Notes under the pieces: generated by a model | What the model saw: only the letters and a program-made list of their open reading frames with translations | Database searches by the model: none | Told to the model about the DNA's origin: nothing | Position numbers and translations under genes: made by a program | Assembly (NCBI GenBank): GCA_030615475.1 | Contig: JAUWZF010000046.1 | Location: 1-7,527, forward strand | DNA length: 7,527 bases | Source of the DNA: Dehalococcoidales bacterium | Lineage (GTDB): Bacteria; Chloroflexota; Dehalococcoidia; Dehalococcoidales; RBG-16-60-22 | Direction: 5' to 3' | Shown here: positions 1 to 6,482 of the stretch, piece after piece | Position numbering within the stretch: position 1 is the stretch's first letter | How the letters are laid out: each line of letters starts with the position of its first letter

Positions 1-576
1 AAAGAGCTGGACGGGGTAGCCGGAATCAGCGGCATCGAGGTAAACATCAGCTGCCCCAATGTTAAGGTCGGCGGGGCTGCCTTCGGGGTTAAACCGGATT
101 CCGCCGCCGGGGTAACCGCCGCCGTCAGGGCCGCCACCTCCCTGCCGGTAATCGTCAAATTAACCCCCAACACGGCCGATATAGCCGGCGTGGCCGCCGC
201 CGTGGCGGAAGCCGGTGCCGATTCCATATCCCTCATCAACACCCTGAGAGGCACGGCTATTGATATCGATAAACGGCGCCCCGCGATAGGAAACATTATC
301 TGCGGGCTGTCCGGCCCGGCGATAAAGCCGGTGGCGCTAGCCATGGTCTACGAGGTGGCCGGCGCCGTCGACGTGCCGGTTATCGGCTGCGGCGGCATCA
401 CCAGCGCCGATGACGCTCTGGAGTTCATCATGGCGGGGGCCAGCGCCGTGCAGGTGGGCTCGGCGACGTTCAGCAATCCCCGGGCTTCCCTGGACGTGCT
501 GGAGGGAATCGAGCGTTTCATGGAAAAAGAGGGGATGAAAAGCCTGAGTGAGCTTATCGGGTCGGCGAGGCAGTAA
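1..576 (+). CDS. pyrD: Dihydroorotate dehydrogenase B, catalytic subunit (5'-truncated)
   Basis: The reading frame is open from base 1 and encodes the C-terminal 191 residues; roughly the first 110 of about 300 lie outside the window. The enzyme oxidises dihydroorotate to orotate, the fourth step of pyrimidine synthesis, using FMN in a TIM barrel. The 1B type works with the Fe-S/FAD subunit PyrK and passes electrons to NAD. Visible motifs are NISCPNV at residues 15-21, whose Cys18 fits the catalytic base of class 1 enzymes; VKLTPN with the FMN-contacting Lys; and the FMN-phosphate segments GCGGI and GASAVQVGSA. Having Cys as catalytic base argues against class 2, which uses Ser. The stop is TAA 574-576. 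pyrK would be expected just upstream but cannot be seen. I see no terminator before the tRNA promoter. Confidence 0.95.
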   Translation, partial: KELDGVAGISGIEVNISCPNVKVGGAAFGVKPDSAAGVTAAVRAATSLPVIVKLTPNTADIAGVAAAVAEAGADSISLINTLRGTAIDIDKRRPAIGNIICGLSGPAIKPVALAMVYEVAGAVDVPVIGCGGITSADDALEFIMAGASAVQVGSATFSNPRASLDVLEGIERFMEKEGMKSLSELIGSARQ

Positions 577-587
577 TTCAGTCTGCA

Positions 588-616
588 TTGAGCATATTCC
601 CTGATTGTAATATAAT
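588..616 (+). promoter_or_regulatory. Sigma70-type promoter of the tRNA-Ser gene
   Basis: A -35 element TTGAGC (588-593) and a perfect -10 TATAAT (611-616) are separated by exactly 17 bp. A transcript would begin near 623, about 30 nt before the mature tRNA. The pyrD-tRNA gap is AT-rich and holds no competing element of this quality. Because miaB starts only 45 nt after the tRNA, with no terminator seen between them, this promoter could also feed miaB-yajC-nadC. This is pattern recognition by eye, not measured. Confidence 0.55.
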
Positions 617-653
617 TAGTATATTGAAATATCTCCTATCTTTATGTAACTGC

Positions 654-745
654 GGAGGGGTCGCATAGTGGCCTAGTGCGGGCGCCTGCTAAGCGCTTAC
701 CCTGGGAAACTGGGGTCGAGGGTTCGAATCCCTCCCCCTCCGCCA
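654..745 (+). tRNA. tRNA-Ser(GCU), with encoded CCA
   Basis: A full cloverleaf can be drawn. The acceptor stem is GGAGGGG (654-660) with CCCCTCC (735-741). The D stem is GCA (663-665) with TGC (677-679). The anticodon stem GGCGC (681-685) pairs with GCGCT (693-697) around loop CTGCTAA, giving anticodon GCT at 688-690, which reads AGC/AGU. The variable arm (about 698-717) is long, as expected for a class II tRNA. The T arm is GAGGG-TTCGAAT-CCCTC (718-734). The discriminator is G742, typical of serine tRNAs, and CCA is encoded at 743-745. The bases outside the acceptor, GC 652-653 and GC 742-743, can extend the helix by two pairs. Confidence 0.97.
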
Positions 746-790
746 TAAATTTACTTCTATCACAGATATTTCCCCCCGAGGACATAGAAT

Positions 791-2029
791 ATGCCCAAAT
801 ACCATATCTGGACAATCGGCTGCCAGATGAACAAGGCTGAGTCGGAGCGGCTGGCGAGTCGCTTCGAGGAGCTGGGCTACGAGGCCACGGACAAGGCCGA
901 CGAGGCCGACCTCATCGTGCTGAATAGCTGCGTGGTACGGCAGAGCGCCGAAAACCGCGTCCTCAACAAGCTCGCTGCCCTGAAGTCGTTGAAAAAGGCC
1001 CGGCCGGATACGGTGCTGGCGCTGACCGGCTGCCTGGTCAATGCCGATACCGACCGCCTGCACAGGAGTTACCCGCACGTCGACCATTTTTTCAAGGCGG
1101 GGGGCTCTCCGCCCTGGCTGGAAAAGACCGACACGCTATCGATACCCCACCACCCCTCACCCGCCGTCTTCGTCACCATAAGTCAGGGCTGCGATAACTT
1201 CTGCTCCTACTGCATCGTCCCCTACCGGCGCGGACGGGAGAGGAGCCGACCCATATCAGAAATAGCCGGCGAGGTGAGGGAGCTGGTGAGCCGCGGAGCG
1301 AAAGAGGTCACCCTGCTGGGACAGAACGTGGACTCCTACGGGCACGACCTGCCCGACAGGCCGGACCTGGCCGATTTACTTGCCGAAATCAATAAAATCG
1401 ACGGGCTGGTACGACTGCGCTTCCTGACCAACCACCCCAAGGACATGAGCCTGAAACTCATCGAGGCCATCGCCGGACTGGACAAGGTGTGCGAGCAGAT
1501 AAGCCTGCCCGTACAGGCGGGAAGCGACGGGATTCTCACGGCGATGAGACGCGGCTACACAGTGGCGCAGTACCGCGAGCTCGTCACACAAATACGAGAA
1601 AAGGTTCCCGCAGTAGCCCTCAGCACCGATGTCATTGTCGGCTTCCCCTCGGAAACTGAAAACCAGTTCCGGCAGACTCTGGACTTGCTCTCCGAGATAA
1701 AGTTTGATACAGTGCATATAGCCGCCTATTCACCCAGGACGGGGACGGCGGCGGCCAGGGAGTTCGAGGACGATATACCGTCCGCCGAGAAAAAGGAAAG
1801 GCTCAATAAAGCAGAGCGGCTGCAGGAGCAAATTCAGACCGAAATCAATGCCCGTTTGATGGGCAAGACGGTGGAAATACTGGTGGAGGGCAGGAACAGG
1901 GGAAAATGGTACGGCCGCACCCGTACCGACAAGCTGGTATTCTTCAGCAGCGGCAACGATTACCCCGGGCAACTGGCGAAAATCAGGATTGAAAAGACCA
2001 GCCCGTGGTCGCTGCAGGGTAAAATTTAA
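791..2029 (+). CDS. miaB: tRNA-2-methylthio-N6-dimethylallyladenosine synthase MiaB
   Basis: This radical-SAM methylthiotransferase converts i6A37 to ms2i6A37 in tRNAs that read UNN codons. The 412-aa protein has the three expected parts. The N-terminal methylthiotransferase domain carries the auxiliary-cluster cysteines C11 (in GCQMN), C47 (NSCVV) and C81 (TGCLV). The radical-SAM domain has CxxxCxxC at C134, C138 and C141, with the following IVPYRRGRE and LLGQNVDSYG motifs. A C-terminal TRAM domain spans roughly 348-410. GCQMN and QNVDSYG fit MiaB better than MtaB or RimO. It is slightly short for the family (about 440), apparently from a compact linker near residues 85-125. The ATG has GAGG at 778-781, nine bases upstream. 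It follows the tRNA gene by 45 nt and precedes yajC by 26 nt, so co-transcription is likely. Confidence 0.93.
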   Translation: MPKYHIWTIGCQMNKAESERLASRFEELGYEATDKADEADLIVLNSCVVRQSAENRVLNKLAALKSLKKARPDTVLALTGCLVNADTDRLHRSYPHVDHFFKAGGSPPWLEKTDTLSIPHHPSPAVFVTISQGCDNFCSYCIVPYRRGRERSRPISEIAGEVRELVSRGAKEVTLLGQNVDSYGHDLPDRPDLADLLAEINKIDGLVRLRFLTNHPKDMSLKLIEAIAGLDKVCEQISLPVQAGSDGILTAMRRGYTVAQYRELVTQIREKVPAVALSTDVIVGFPSETENQFRQTLDLLSEIKFDTVHIAAYSPRTGTAAAREFEDDIPSAEKKERLNKAERLQEQIQTEINARLMGKTVEILVEGRNRGKWYGRTRTDKLVFFSSGNDYPGQLAKIRIEKTSPWSLQGKI

Positions 2030-2055
2030 TCAGTCAACACCAATCAGGAGGAAAA

Positions 2056-2421
2056 ATGAATAAAATATTGAAAACCGGTCTCATCGCAGGACTGCTTATC
2101 GCGGTTCTGGTGTTTATCGGCGGCTGCCTCCCGCAGGCAGCCGAAGGGGAAGAAGGCGGCGGCAGCATCTGGCCCATGATTCTCTTTCTCGTCGTCATCT
2201 TCGGGCTTTTCTACTTCGTCATGATAAGGCCACAGCGCAGGCGGCAGAAGGAACACCAGACGATGACGCAGGAGCTGCAAAGGGGTGATAGAGTCGTCAC
2301 CGCTGGCGGCATCTACGGGACAATCGAAAGCCTCAGCGAGGACAGCGTCGTCATTAAAGTAGAATCAGGCCAAACTCTCAGGGTCGCCCGGGGCAGCGTC
2401 GCCGCACGCCGGGAGAAGTAA
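2056..2421 (+). CDS. yajC: Preprotein translocase accessory subunit YajC, with an extra N-terminal lipoprotein-like segment
   Basis: YajC associates with SecDF and the SecYEG translocon in the inner membrane. The core is clear: a transmembrane helix at about 38-57, then the signature FYFVMIRPQRRRQKEHQ, and the small cytoplasmic domain with the conserved GDRVVTAGGIYGTI stretch. The unusual part is the N-terminus. Residues 1-24 look like a signal peptide of lipoprotein type: basic MNKILK, a hydrophobic run, then IGGC with Cys24. A short Glu/Gly-rich linker leads to the usual helix. Most YajC proteins begin directly with that helix and have about 85-110 residues, against 121 here. AGGAGG at 2046-2051 lies four bases before the ATG and fixes this start. 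The stop lies five bases before the nadC start, implying an operon. Confidence 0.9.
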   Translation: MNKILKTGLIAGLLIAVLVFIGGCLPQAAEGEEGGGSIWPMILFLVVIFGLFYFVMIRPQRRRQKEHQTMTQELQRGDRVVTAGGIYGTIESLSEDSVVIKVESGQTLRVARGSVAARREK

Positions 2422-2425
2422 GCAG

Positions 2426-3304
2426 TTGAGCACCGGCCAGCTAACGGATAAACAGTTTGACGCTATTATCGACCTCGCCCTGGACGAGGATACCGGCTAC
2501 GGCGATATTACCAGCGAGGCGCTGATACCGCCCGACCTTACCGGTAAGGCATCGCTGCTGGTAAAAGAAAAGGGCGTCCTGGCCGGCATCGAGGTGGCGG
2601 GGCGTGTCTTCCAGCGCGTCGACCCGTCGCTGGAGATAGACGTACTGATTAAAGACGGTACCGCCATACAGTCGGGAGATATCGCCGTCACCATTGTCGG
2701 CAGTGTTATCAGCGTCCTCAAAGCGGAGCGGGTAGCCCTTAATTTCCTGCAAAGGCTGAGCGGCATCGCCTCGCTGACGGCGCAGTACGTGGCGGAGACC
2801 AGCGGACTAAACGCTAAAATCGTTGATACCCGCAAGACCACTCCCGGCATGCGACTGCTGGAAAAATACGCGGTGCGGATGGGCGGCGGTTATAATCACC
2901 GGCTGCACCTGGGCGACGCCGTTCTTATCAAGGACAACCACATCGCCGCGCTGCGTGCCATGGGCATGAACCTGAAGGATATCGTGGCCAGGGCCAGGGA
3001 GAACGTGCCCGCGGGGACAATTATCGAGGTGGAAGTCACCAATACCAAGGAAGCGCTGGATGCCCTGAAAGCCGGGGCCGATTTCATCATGCTGGACAAT
3101 ATGAGCGTCAATGAAATGCGGCAGGTGGTGAACCTGGTCTCGGGGCAGGCCAAACTGGAGGCCTCGGGGGGCATAAAGCTAGAGAACGTCCATCAGGTAG
3201 CCATGACGGGGGTGGATATTATCTCCATCGGCGCGCTCACCCATTCCTTCCGGGCGCTGGACATCAGCCTCGAGATGGAGTCGCAGACCCTGAAGCTGCT
3301 TTAA
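2426..3304 (+). CDS. nadC: Nicotinate-nucleotide pyrophosphorylase (carboxylating) / quinolinate phosphoribosyltransferase
   Basis: NadC makes nicotinate mononucleotide from quinolinate and PRPP, releasing CO2, in de novo NAD synthesis. At 292 aa it has normal family length. Conserved segments are GYGDITS (24-30), the AERVALNFLQRLSGIAS region with Arg102, DTRKTTPGMR with Arg136/Lys137, HRLHLGD with His158/Arg159, and IKDNH with Lys169. These match the substrate-binding basic residues known from the family. EVEVTN (from Glu201) and LDN (Asp224) supply the metal/PRPP side, and EASGGI and ISIGALTHS close the barrel. The start is TTG, supported by GGGAG at 2411-2415 inside the end of yajC, ten bases upstream. 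nadA and nadB are not next to it here. The TAA stop lies inside a perfect inverted repeat shared with the converging methyltransferase gene. Confidence 0.96.
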   Translation: MSTGQLTDKQFDAIIDLALDEDTGYGDITSEALIPPDLTGKASLLVKEKGVLAGIEVAGRVFQRVDPSLEIDVLIKDGTAIQSGDIAVTIVGSVISVLKAERVALNFLQRLSGIASLTAQYVAETSGLNAKIVDTRKTTPGMRLLEKYAVRMGGGYNHRLHLGDAVLIKDNHIAALRAMGMNLKDIVARARENVPAGTIIEVEVTNTKEALDALKAGADFIMLDNMSVNEMRQVVNLVSGQAKLEASGGIKLENVHQVAMTGVDIISIGALTHSFRALDISLEMESQTLKLL

Positions 3305-3313
3305 GCAGCTTCA
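3291..3313. terminator. Perfect inverted repeat across two converging stop codons (possible bidirectional 3' hairpin)
   Basis: The arm TGAAGCTGCT (3291-3300) is followed by TTA and the exact reverse complement (3304-3313): ten uninterrupted base pairs with a three-base loop. The loop and first arm base hold TTAA, which gives TAA to nadC on the + strand (3302-3304) and TAA to the methyltransferase on the - strand (3301-3303). Either transcript could form the hairpin at its coding end. Neither side has a T-tract, so it is not a classical intrinsic terminator. It could act as an mRNA 3' stabiliser or a pause site. Confidence 0.5.
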
Positions 3314-3903
3314 CACAGCGGCTTCCTGGCACTGGATAGATAACTACCTTCGTCATCCTCTATCTTTATATCGATAAACCCAGCCACCGAAAGCAACCCG
3401 TGCATTTCATCGGCATCGGGAATAATATCATTCTGCACCACCGGAATCTGACGATGAATCTCATTTATCTCATCGCGGTTCGAGGTATGGCAGATAAACA
3501 GCCTGCCTCCACTTCTGGTCACCCTGAATATTTCGGCAAGAGCTCCTGGCTTGTCCTGGAAGTGAGGGAAGCTGGAATAGCACACCACGTTATCGAAGGT
3601 TTCATCGTCACGGGGAATATCGGCGATATCGGCGCAAAGATAGCAGACGTTACCGTTAAAACGCTTGGCTCTGGCGATTTTCAACATCTCCTCGGCAAAA
3701 TCAATGGCGACTATCTGGCCGCTATCGCCGACTCTACTCAAGAGAAAAGGCAGGAAGACACCGGTGCCCGTCCCGACATCAAGCACTATAGAACCGGACT
3801 TTATGTCCAGTCGACGGGCCATCCGCTCAAGTTTGGTCACGTCCTTTTCCGATACTTCTTCATCCCAGATTGCCGCTTTCTCGTTAAAATACTCCTTAAT
3901 CAC
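3301..3903 (-). CDS. Class I SAM-dependent methyltransferase, translationally coupled to a metal-type ABC permease
   Basis: This is a Rossmann-fold methyltransferase of the Methyltransf_11/25 kind, acceptor unknown. In the 200-aa product, motif I VLDVGTGTG lies at 40-48, the acidic residue closing strand 2 is Asp68 (VAIDF), Asp92 (CADIADIP) contacts the adenine side, and CYSSFPHF is the motif IV region. The start chosen is GTG 3903, because AGGAGG sits at 3911-3916 seven bases before it and the GTG overlaps the permease TGA as GTGA. An ATG at 3936 is in frame and adds 11 residues (MAEQTASGGTA), but it would overlap the permease by 37 bases and I see no Shine-Dalgarno for it. Being last in a transporter operon suggests work on the imported ligand, a chelator or metal homeostasis, but this is inference. 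The 3' end overlaps nadC by four bases, tail to tail. Confidence 0.85.
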   Translation of the reverse strand: MIKEYFNEKAAIWDEEVSEKDVTKLERMARRLDIKSGSIVLDVGTGTGVFLPFLLSRVGDSGQIVAIDFAEEMLKIARAKRFNGNVCYLCADIADIPRDDETFDNVVCYSSFPHFQDKPGALAEIFRVTRSGGRLFICHTSNRDEINEIHRQIPVVQNDIIPDADEMHGLLSVAGFIDIKIEDDEGSYLSSARKPLCEAA

Positions 3904-4748
3904 GGCTGTTCCTCCTGAAGCGGTTTGCTCTGCCACCCTTTAACCTTTCTCTTGGGAGAGAAAACCACGGCGATCAGGAATATTACCGACGAGGTAACGA
4001 CGATAGTGGCGCCGCTGGGAAGATTAAAGAAGTAAGAAAACAGCAGCCCTACCCACCCGGAAAGCACGCCGAAAGCAGCCGAGAGCAGAAACATCTTTTT
4101 CATATTATAGGTAAGCTGATAGGCGGCCGCCGCCGGATTTAAAATAAGGCTGAAGATAAGCAGCCCCCCTATGGAACGAAGCGACGCGGTAATGGTAGCG
4201 CCGGTTAAAAACAGGATTCCGTACAGGAATAGCGCCGCCGGTATGCCCACCGCCAGCGCCGTATCACGATTAAAAATGGTGGCTTGAATTTCTTTAAAGA
4301 AGAGAAAGACCAGGGACACCACAACAACGGCGACTATACCGAGCAATATAATGTCGCTTCTGGTATTGGTCAGAATACTGCCCCACAGAAGCTCGAGGGC
4401 TCCCGATTTCGTGCCGGGCATCAGCCCCATGAACAAAAACGCCAGTCCCAGCATAAGTGAAAATATGACACCTATCGAGGTCTCGGGGCTGAGTTCGCCG
4501 CGGTCAGCGAGCGGTCCGATGATTGCGGCGGAAAGCAGAGAAACACCGAAGGCACCTACCAGCGGATTGAACCCCAGCCAGAGCCCGAGCAAAGCCCCGG
4601 CAAAAGCGGCGTGTGCCATGCACACACCGATAAAAGGCATGTGCATCAGCACCACGAAGACACCTATAGTAGCACAGGCTATACCACCCAGAAAGGCAGA
4701 GAGAATGGCATTCTGCATGAATTGGTAGCCGAAAATGGAAAAATCCAA
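3900..4748 (-). CDS. ABC-3 family (ZnuB/TroC/MntB-like) metal transporter permease
   Basis: This is the membrane subunit of a metal-type ABC importer, 282 aa and almost entirely hydrophobic, with about eight transmembrane segments. Family hallmarks seen are an early FLGGIACATIGVFVVL helix, the CMAHAAFAGALLG segment, PETSIGVIFSLMLGLAF, LLWGSILT, and the late ITASLRSIGGLLIFSLILNPAAAA segment. It ends in a short basic and Gln/Glu-rich tail. The start is TTG 4748, backed by AAGGAG at 4757-4762 with eight bases of spacing. Fifteen bases separate it from the ATPase stop, and its TGA overlaps the methyltransferase GTG. The family carries Zn, Mn, Fe or related divalent metals. The permease alone does not tell which, so no symbol is given. 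Confidence 0.93.
   Translation of the reverse strand: MDFSIFGYQFMQNAILSAFLGGIACATIGVFVVLMHMPFIGVCMAHAAFAGALLGLWLGFNPLVGAFGVSLLSAAIIGPLADRGELSPETSIGVIFSLMLGLAFLFMGLMPGTKSGALELLWGSILTNTRSDIILLGIVAVVVVSLVFLFFKEIQATIFNRDTALAVGIPAALFLYGILFLTGATITASLRSIGGLLIFSLILNPAAAAYQLTYNMKKMFLLSAAFGVLSGWVGLLFSYFFNLPSGATIVVTSSVIFLIAVVFSPKRKVKGWQSKPLQEEQP
3911..3916 (-). promoter_or_regulatory. Shine-Dalgarno that sets the methyltransferase start at GTG 3903
   Basis: On the minus strand this is a perfect AGGAGG, seven bases before GTG 3903. It lies inside the last codons of the permease gene, so ribosomes ending at TGA 3902-3900 are placed to restart at the overlapping GTG. This is the main reason to reject the upstream ATG at 3936. 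Confidence 0.8.
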
Positions 4749-4763
4749 GCCGATGTCTCCTTA

Positions 4764-5555
4764 TTAGTTAACCGGAAGCGCCTTTTCCCGCCTTTTCTCC
4801 ACCACGGATACCGGCATATCGTATAGCCGGCTGAGGTTGATATCCGTAAGCAGTTCATCAGGAGAGCCTTCGCCCCAGATAGTCCCTTTTTTCATCAGTA
4901 CCACCCGGTCACAGGCCACCGGCAAGCAACTGAGGTCATGGGTCACAAAAAGAGTAGTCAGGAACCTGGTATTATGAATCATTTTAACCAGTTCCAGGAT
5001 ATCGCTCTGGGCTTTCCAGTCCAGTGAGGCGGTCGGCTCATCAAGCAATAACAGCTCCGGCTGCTGTGCCAGAGCGCGGGCGATAGCCACACGTTGCAGC
5101 TCACCCCCGGAAAGGTGGCCGATGGGACGTTGTGCCAACTCACTCATCCCGACCAGTTCCAGTGCCTCATCGACGATTTCATAGTCGCTCTTGCCCGGCC
5201 TCCGGAACAAACCCAGGATTCCGTAGCGACCTATCATCACCACTTCACGGACACAAATCGGCATGCGCGGGTCTATATTCTGTACCTGGGGTACGTAACC
5301 CACCTTCTTCCTCAGTGAATGCCCGTTCCCCGGGGTAAGATAGTGTCCCAGGACACGCACTTTACCATCGAGTAATTTACCCATACCGTTGACTACCGTA
5401 AGAAGCGTGGTCTTTCCGGCGCCGTTAGGGCCGATGATACCTATAAATTCTCCCCTGGCAACCTTCAGGGACACGCCCCGGAGGGCGATATCCTCCCGGT
5501 AAGAGACCACGGCATTGTCAATAACTATCAGCTCATTATCCATTAGATACGCCAT
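4764..5555 (-). CDS. ABC transporter ATP-binding protein (ZnuC/TroB-like)
   Basis: This is the cytoplasmic ATPase that drives the adjacent ABC-3 permease. All nucleotide-binding elements are intact in the 263-aa product: Walker A GPNGAGKTT at 42-50, Q-loop Gln90 in GYVPQ, signature LSGGELQR at 148-155, Walker B LLLLDEP at 168-174, D-loop SLD and switch His206 in VTHD. Length is normal for the metal branch. The start is slightly uncertain. The first ATG (5555) directly abuts AGAGG (5556-5560), leaving no spacer. The second ATG (5543, Met5) would sit 12 bases from the same element, which is nearer to normal. Only 20 bases separate it from the binding-protein gene. It is middle gene of the operon. 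Confidence 0.95.
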   Translation of the reverse strand: MAYLMDNELIVIDNAVVSYREDIALRGVSLKVARGEFIGIIGPNGAGKTTLLTVVNGMGKLLDGKVRVLGHYLTPGNGHSLRKKVGYVPQVQNIDPRMPICVREVVMIGRYGILGLFRRPGKSDYEIVDEALELVGMSELAQRPIGHLSGGELQRVAIARALAQQPELLLLDEPTASLDWKAQSDILELVKMIHNTRFLTTLFVTHDLSCLPVACDRVVLMKKGTIWGEGSPDELLTDINLSRLYDMPVSVVEKRREKALPVN

Positions 5556-5575
5556 CCTCTGCTTTATCGTAGTAA

Positions 5576-6397
5576 TTATTTGCCTGCTGCTTCCAGTATC
5601 AGGTCTATATTACGGTCGATAGCTTTCTCCCAGGTCTCGGTGTTATCAAAGCCACCGGGGAAATTGGAAAGTATTATTCTCTGGCAACCAAGTTCCTCGG
5701 CTACCCCCGCTCCAGTATCCTGTCCGCTCTGCAGGTTGTCGATAATCAGGGTTACCTCTGCCTCTCTCCCCTTGTCCACCAATTCCTTTACCACCTTCGG
5801 CGTGAGCGAATCAGGTCTGCCGTAGAAGGTGACAACATTGAGGCCGACCCAATTGAGAAACGCAGCCTGCATACCGGAGCAAATAACATTGATACTAGAG
5901 AGGTTTTCACCAGCCAGCTTACCTTTTACCTCGGCTGCCTTAGCCTCAATCTTGTCCTTGTATTCAGCCGCTGAGTCCTGGTAAGCAGCACTATTTTCAG
6001 TATCTACCCGAGACAAGGCAGCGGTAATCTTCCCCACCGCCTCTTGCTGTACTGCTGGTGTCATCCAGTTACTCTGTGGATTACTCGGTATATCAAGCGT
6101 AACCACGGTCAGGTCAGGATTGTTGGCTGAGTCAATTAGCTCCTGAGAAAACATCTCGCCCTGCCAGCCAGCCAGCAGAAAGAGATCAGCCTCAGCCAGT
6201 TTTTGAACATCCCCGGGCGAAACGTCAAAGTGTCCCGGGCACTGCGCCGGGGGAATAATGTTGACTACATCAACCATTTCGCCACCTATCCGTTCCACTA
6301 TAGACAATATTAAGGACGTACTGGTAACCACCTTAAGCTTGTTTTGATTCTCATCGGTGCACCCGCTCAATACGGATGATGCGATAAGAGCTGCCAT
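5576..6397 (-). CDS. TroA/ZnuA-like substrate-binding lipoprotein with non-canonical ligand site
   Basis: This is the solute-binding subunit of the ABC-3 transporter, 273 aa from the first standard start (ATG 6397). A lipobox LSGC puts the lipidated Cys at residue 13, so the protein is membrane-anchored outside the cell. Fold landmarks of the family are present: KVVTSTSLILSIVERIGGEMVDVVNIIPP, SPGDVQKLAEADL, a long charged linking helix (about 135-165) and VAEELG. The metal site is odd. Where ZnuA types have P-H-x-F, this has C53-P-G-H56-F. The HxWLDP motif is SNWMTP, and the HDA motif reads SGM (174-176). The last acidic ligand may be Asp220. There is no His-rich loop. Substrate is therefore unknown. 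Translation probably begins upstream of 6397, since the basic part of the signal peptide is in frame before this ATG. Confidence 0.88.
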   Translation of the reverse strand: MAALIASSVLSGCTDENQNKLKVVTSTSLILSIVERIGGEMVDVVNIIPPAQCPGHFDVSPGDVQKLAEADLFLLAGWQGEMFSQELIDSANNPDLTVVTLDIPSNPQSNWMTPAVQQEAVGKITAALSRVDTENSAAYQDSAAEYKDKIEAKAAEVKGKLAGENLSSINVICSGMQAAFLNWVGLNVVTFYGRPDSLTPKVVKELVDKGREAEVTLIIDNLQSGQDTGAGVAEELGCQRIILSNFPGGFDNTETWEKAIDRNIDLILEAAGK

Positions 6398-6433
6398 TAA
6401 TAGAGCCGCAATGATAATGTGTATTTTTTTTAT
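6398..6433 (-). other. In-frame signal-peptide extension of the binding protein, beginning at ATA
   Basis: Reading upstream of ATG 6397 in frame gives I-K-K-I-H-I-I-I-A-A-L-L before MAALIASSVLSGC. Together they make a textbook lipoprotein signal peptide: two lysines, a hydrophobic core and the lipobox, with Cys at residue 25. The first codon of the block is ATA 6433-6431, where an ATG would be expected. No standard start exists between the in-frame stop TGA (6451-6449) and ATG 6397. Either ATA (or ACG just before it) initiates weakly, or an ancestral ATG was lost. The full product would have 285 residues. Confidence 0.55.
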
Positions 6434-6442
6434 CGTGGAATA

Positions 6443-6449
6443 CTCCCTT
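6443..6449 (-). promoter_or_regulatory. Shine-Dalgarno upstream of the non-standard ATA codon
   Basis: The minus strand reads AAGGGAG here, nine bases before ATA 6433. No comparable element precedes ATG 6397, where the upstream bases are inside the apparent signal-peptide code. This supports translation starting at or near 6433. Confidence 0.55.
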
Positions 6450-6482
6450 CAATATTACGCTCGGAATAATTATTTCAATTCT

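Noticed and set aside
689..1087. 132-codon minus-strand frame over the tRNA and the start of miaB
   Set aside because: It runs through the tRNA gene and antisense to the conserved MiaB cysteines; its protein looks random.
3400..3918. 172-codon open frame on the + strand opposite the methyltransferase
   Set aside because: It is antisense to a gene with clear SAM-binding motifs, shows no known motif, and has no convincing Shine-Dalgarno. It is a shadow frame.
6421..6440. Possible frameshift in the eight-T run near the start of the binding-protein gene
   Set aside because: Changing the run length by one did not bring an ATG, GTG or TTG into frame with the signal peptide, so a start-codon change explains the sequence better.
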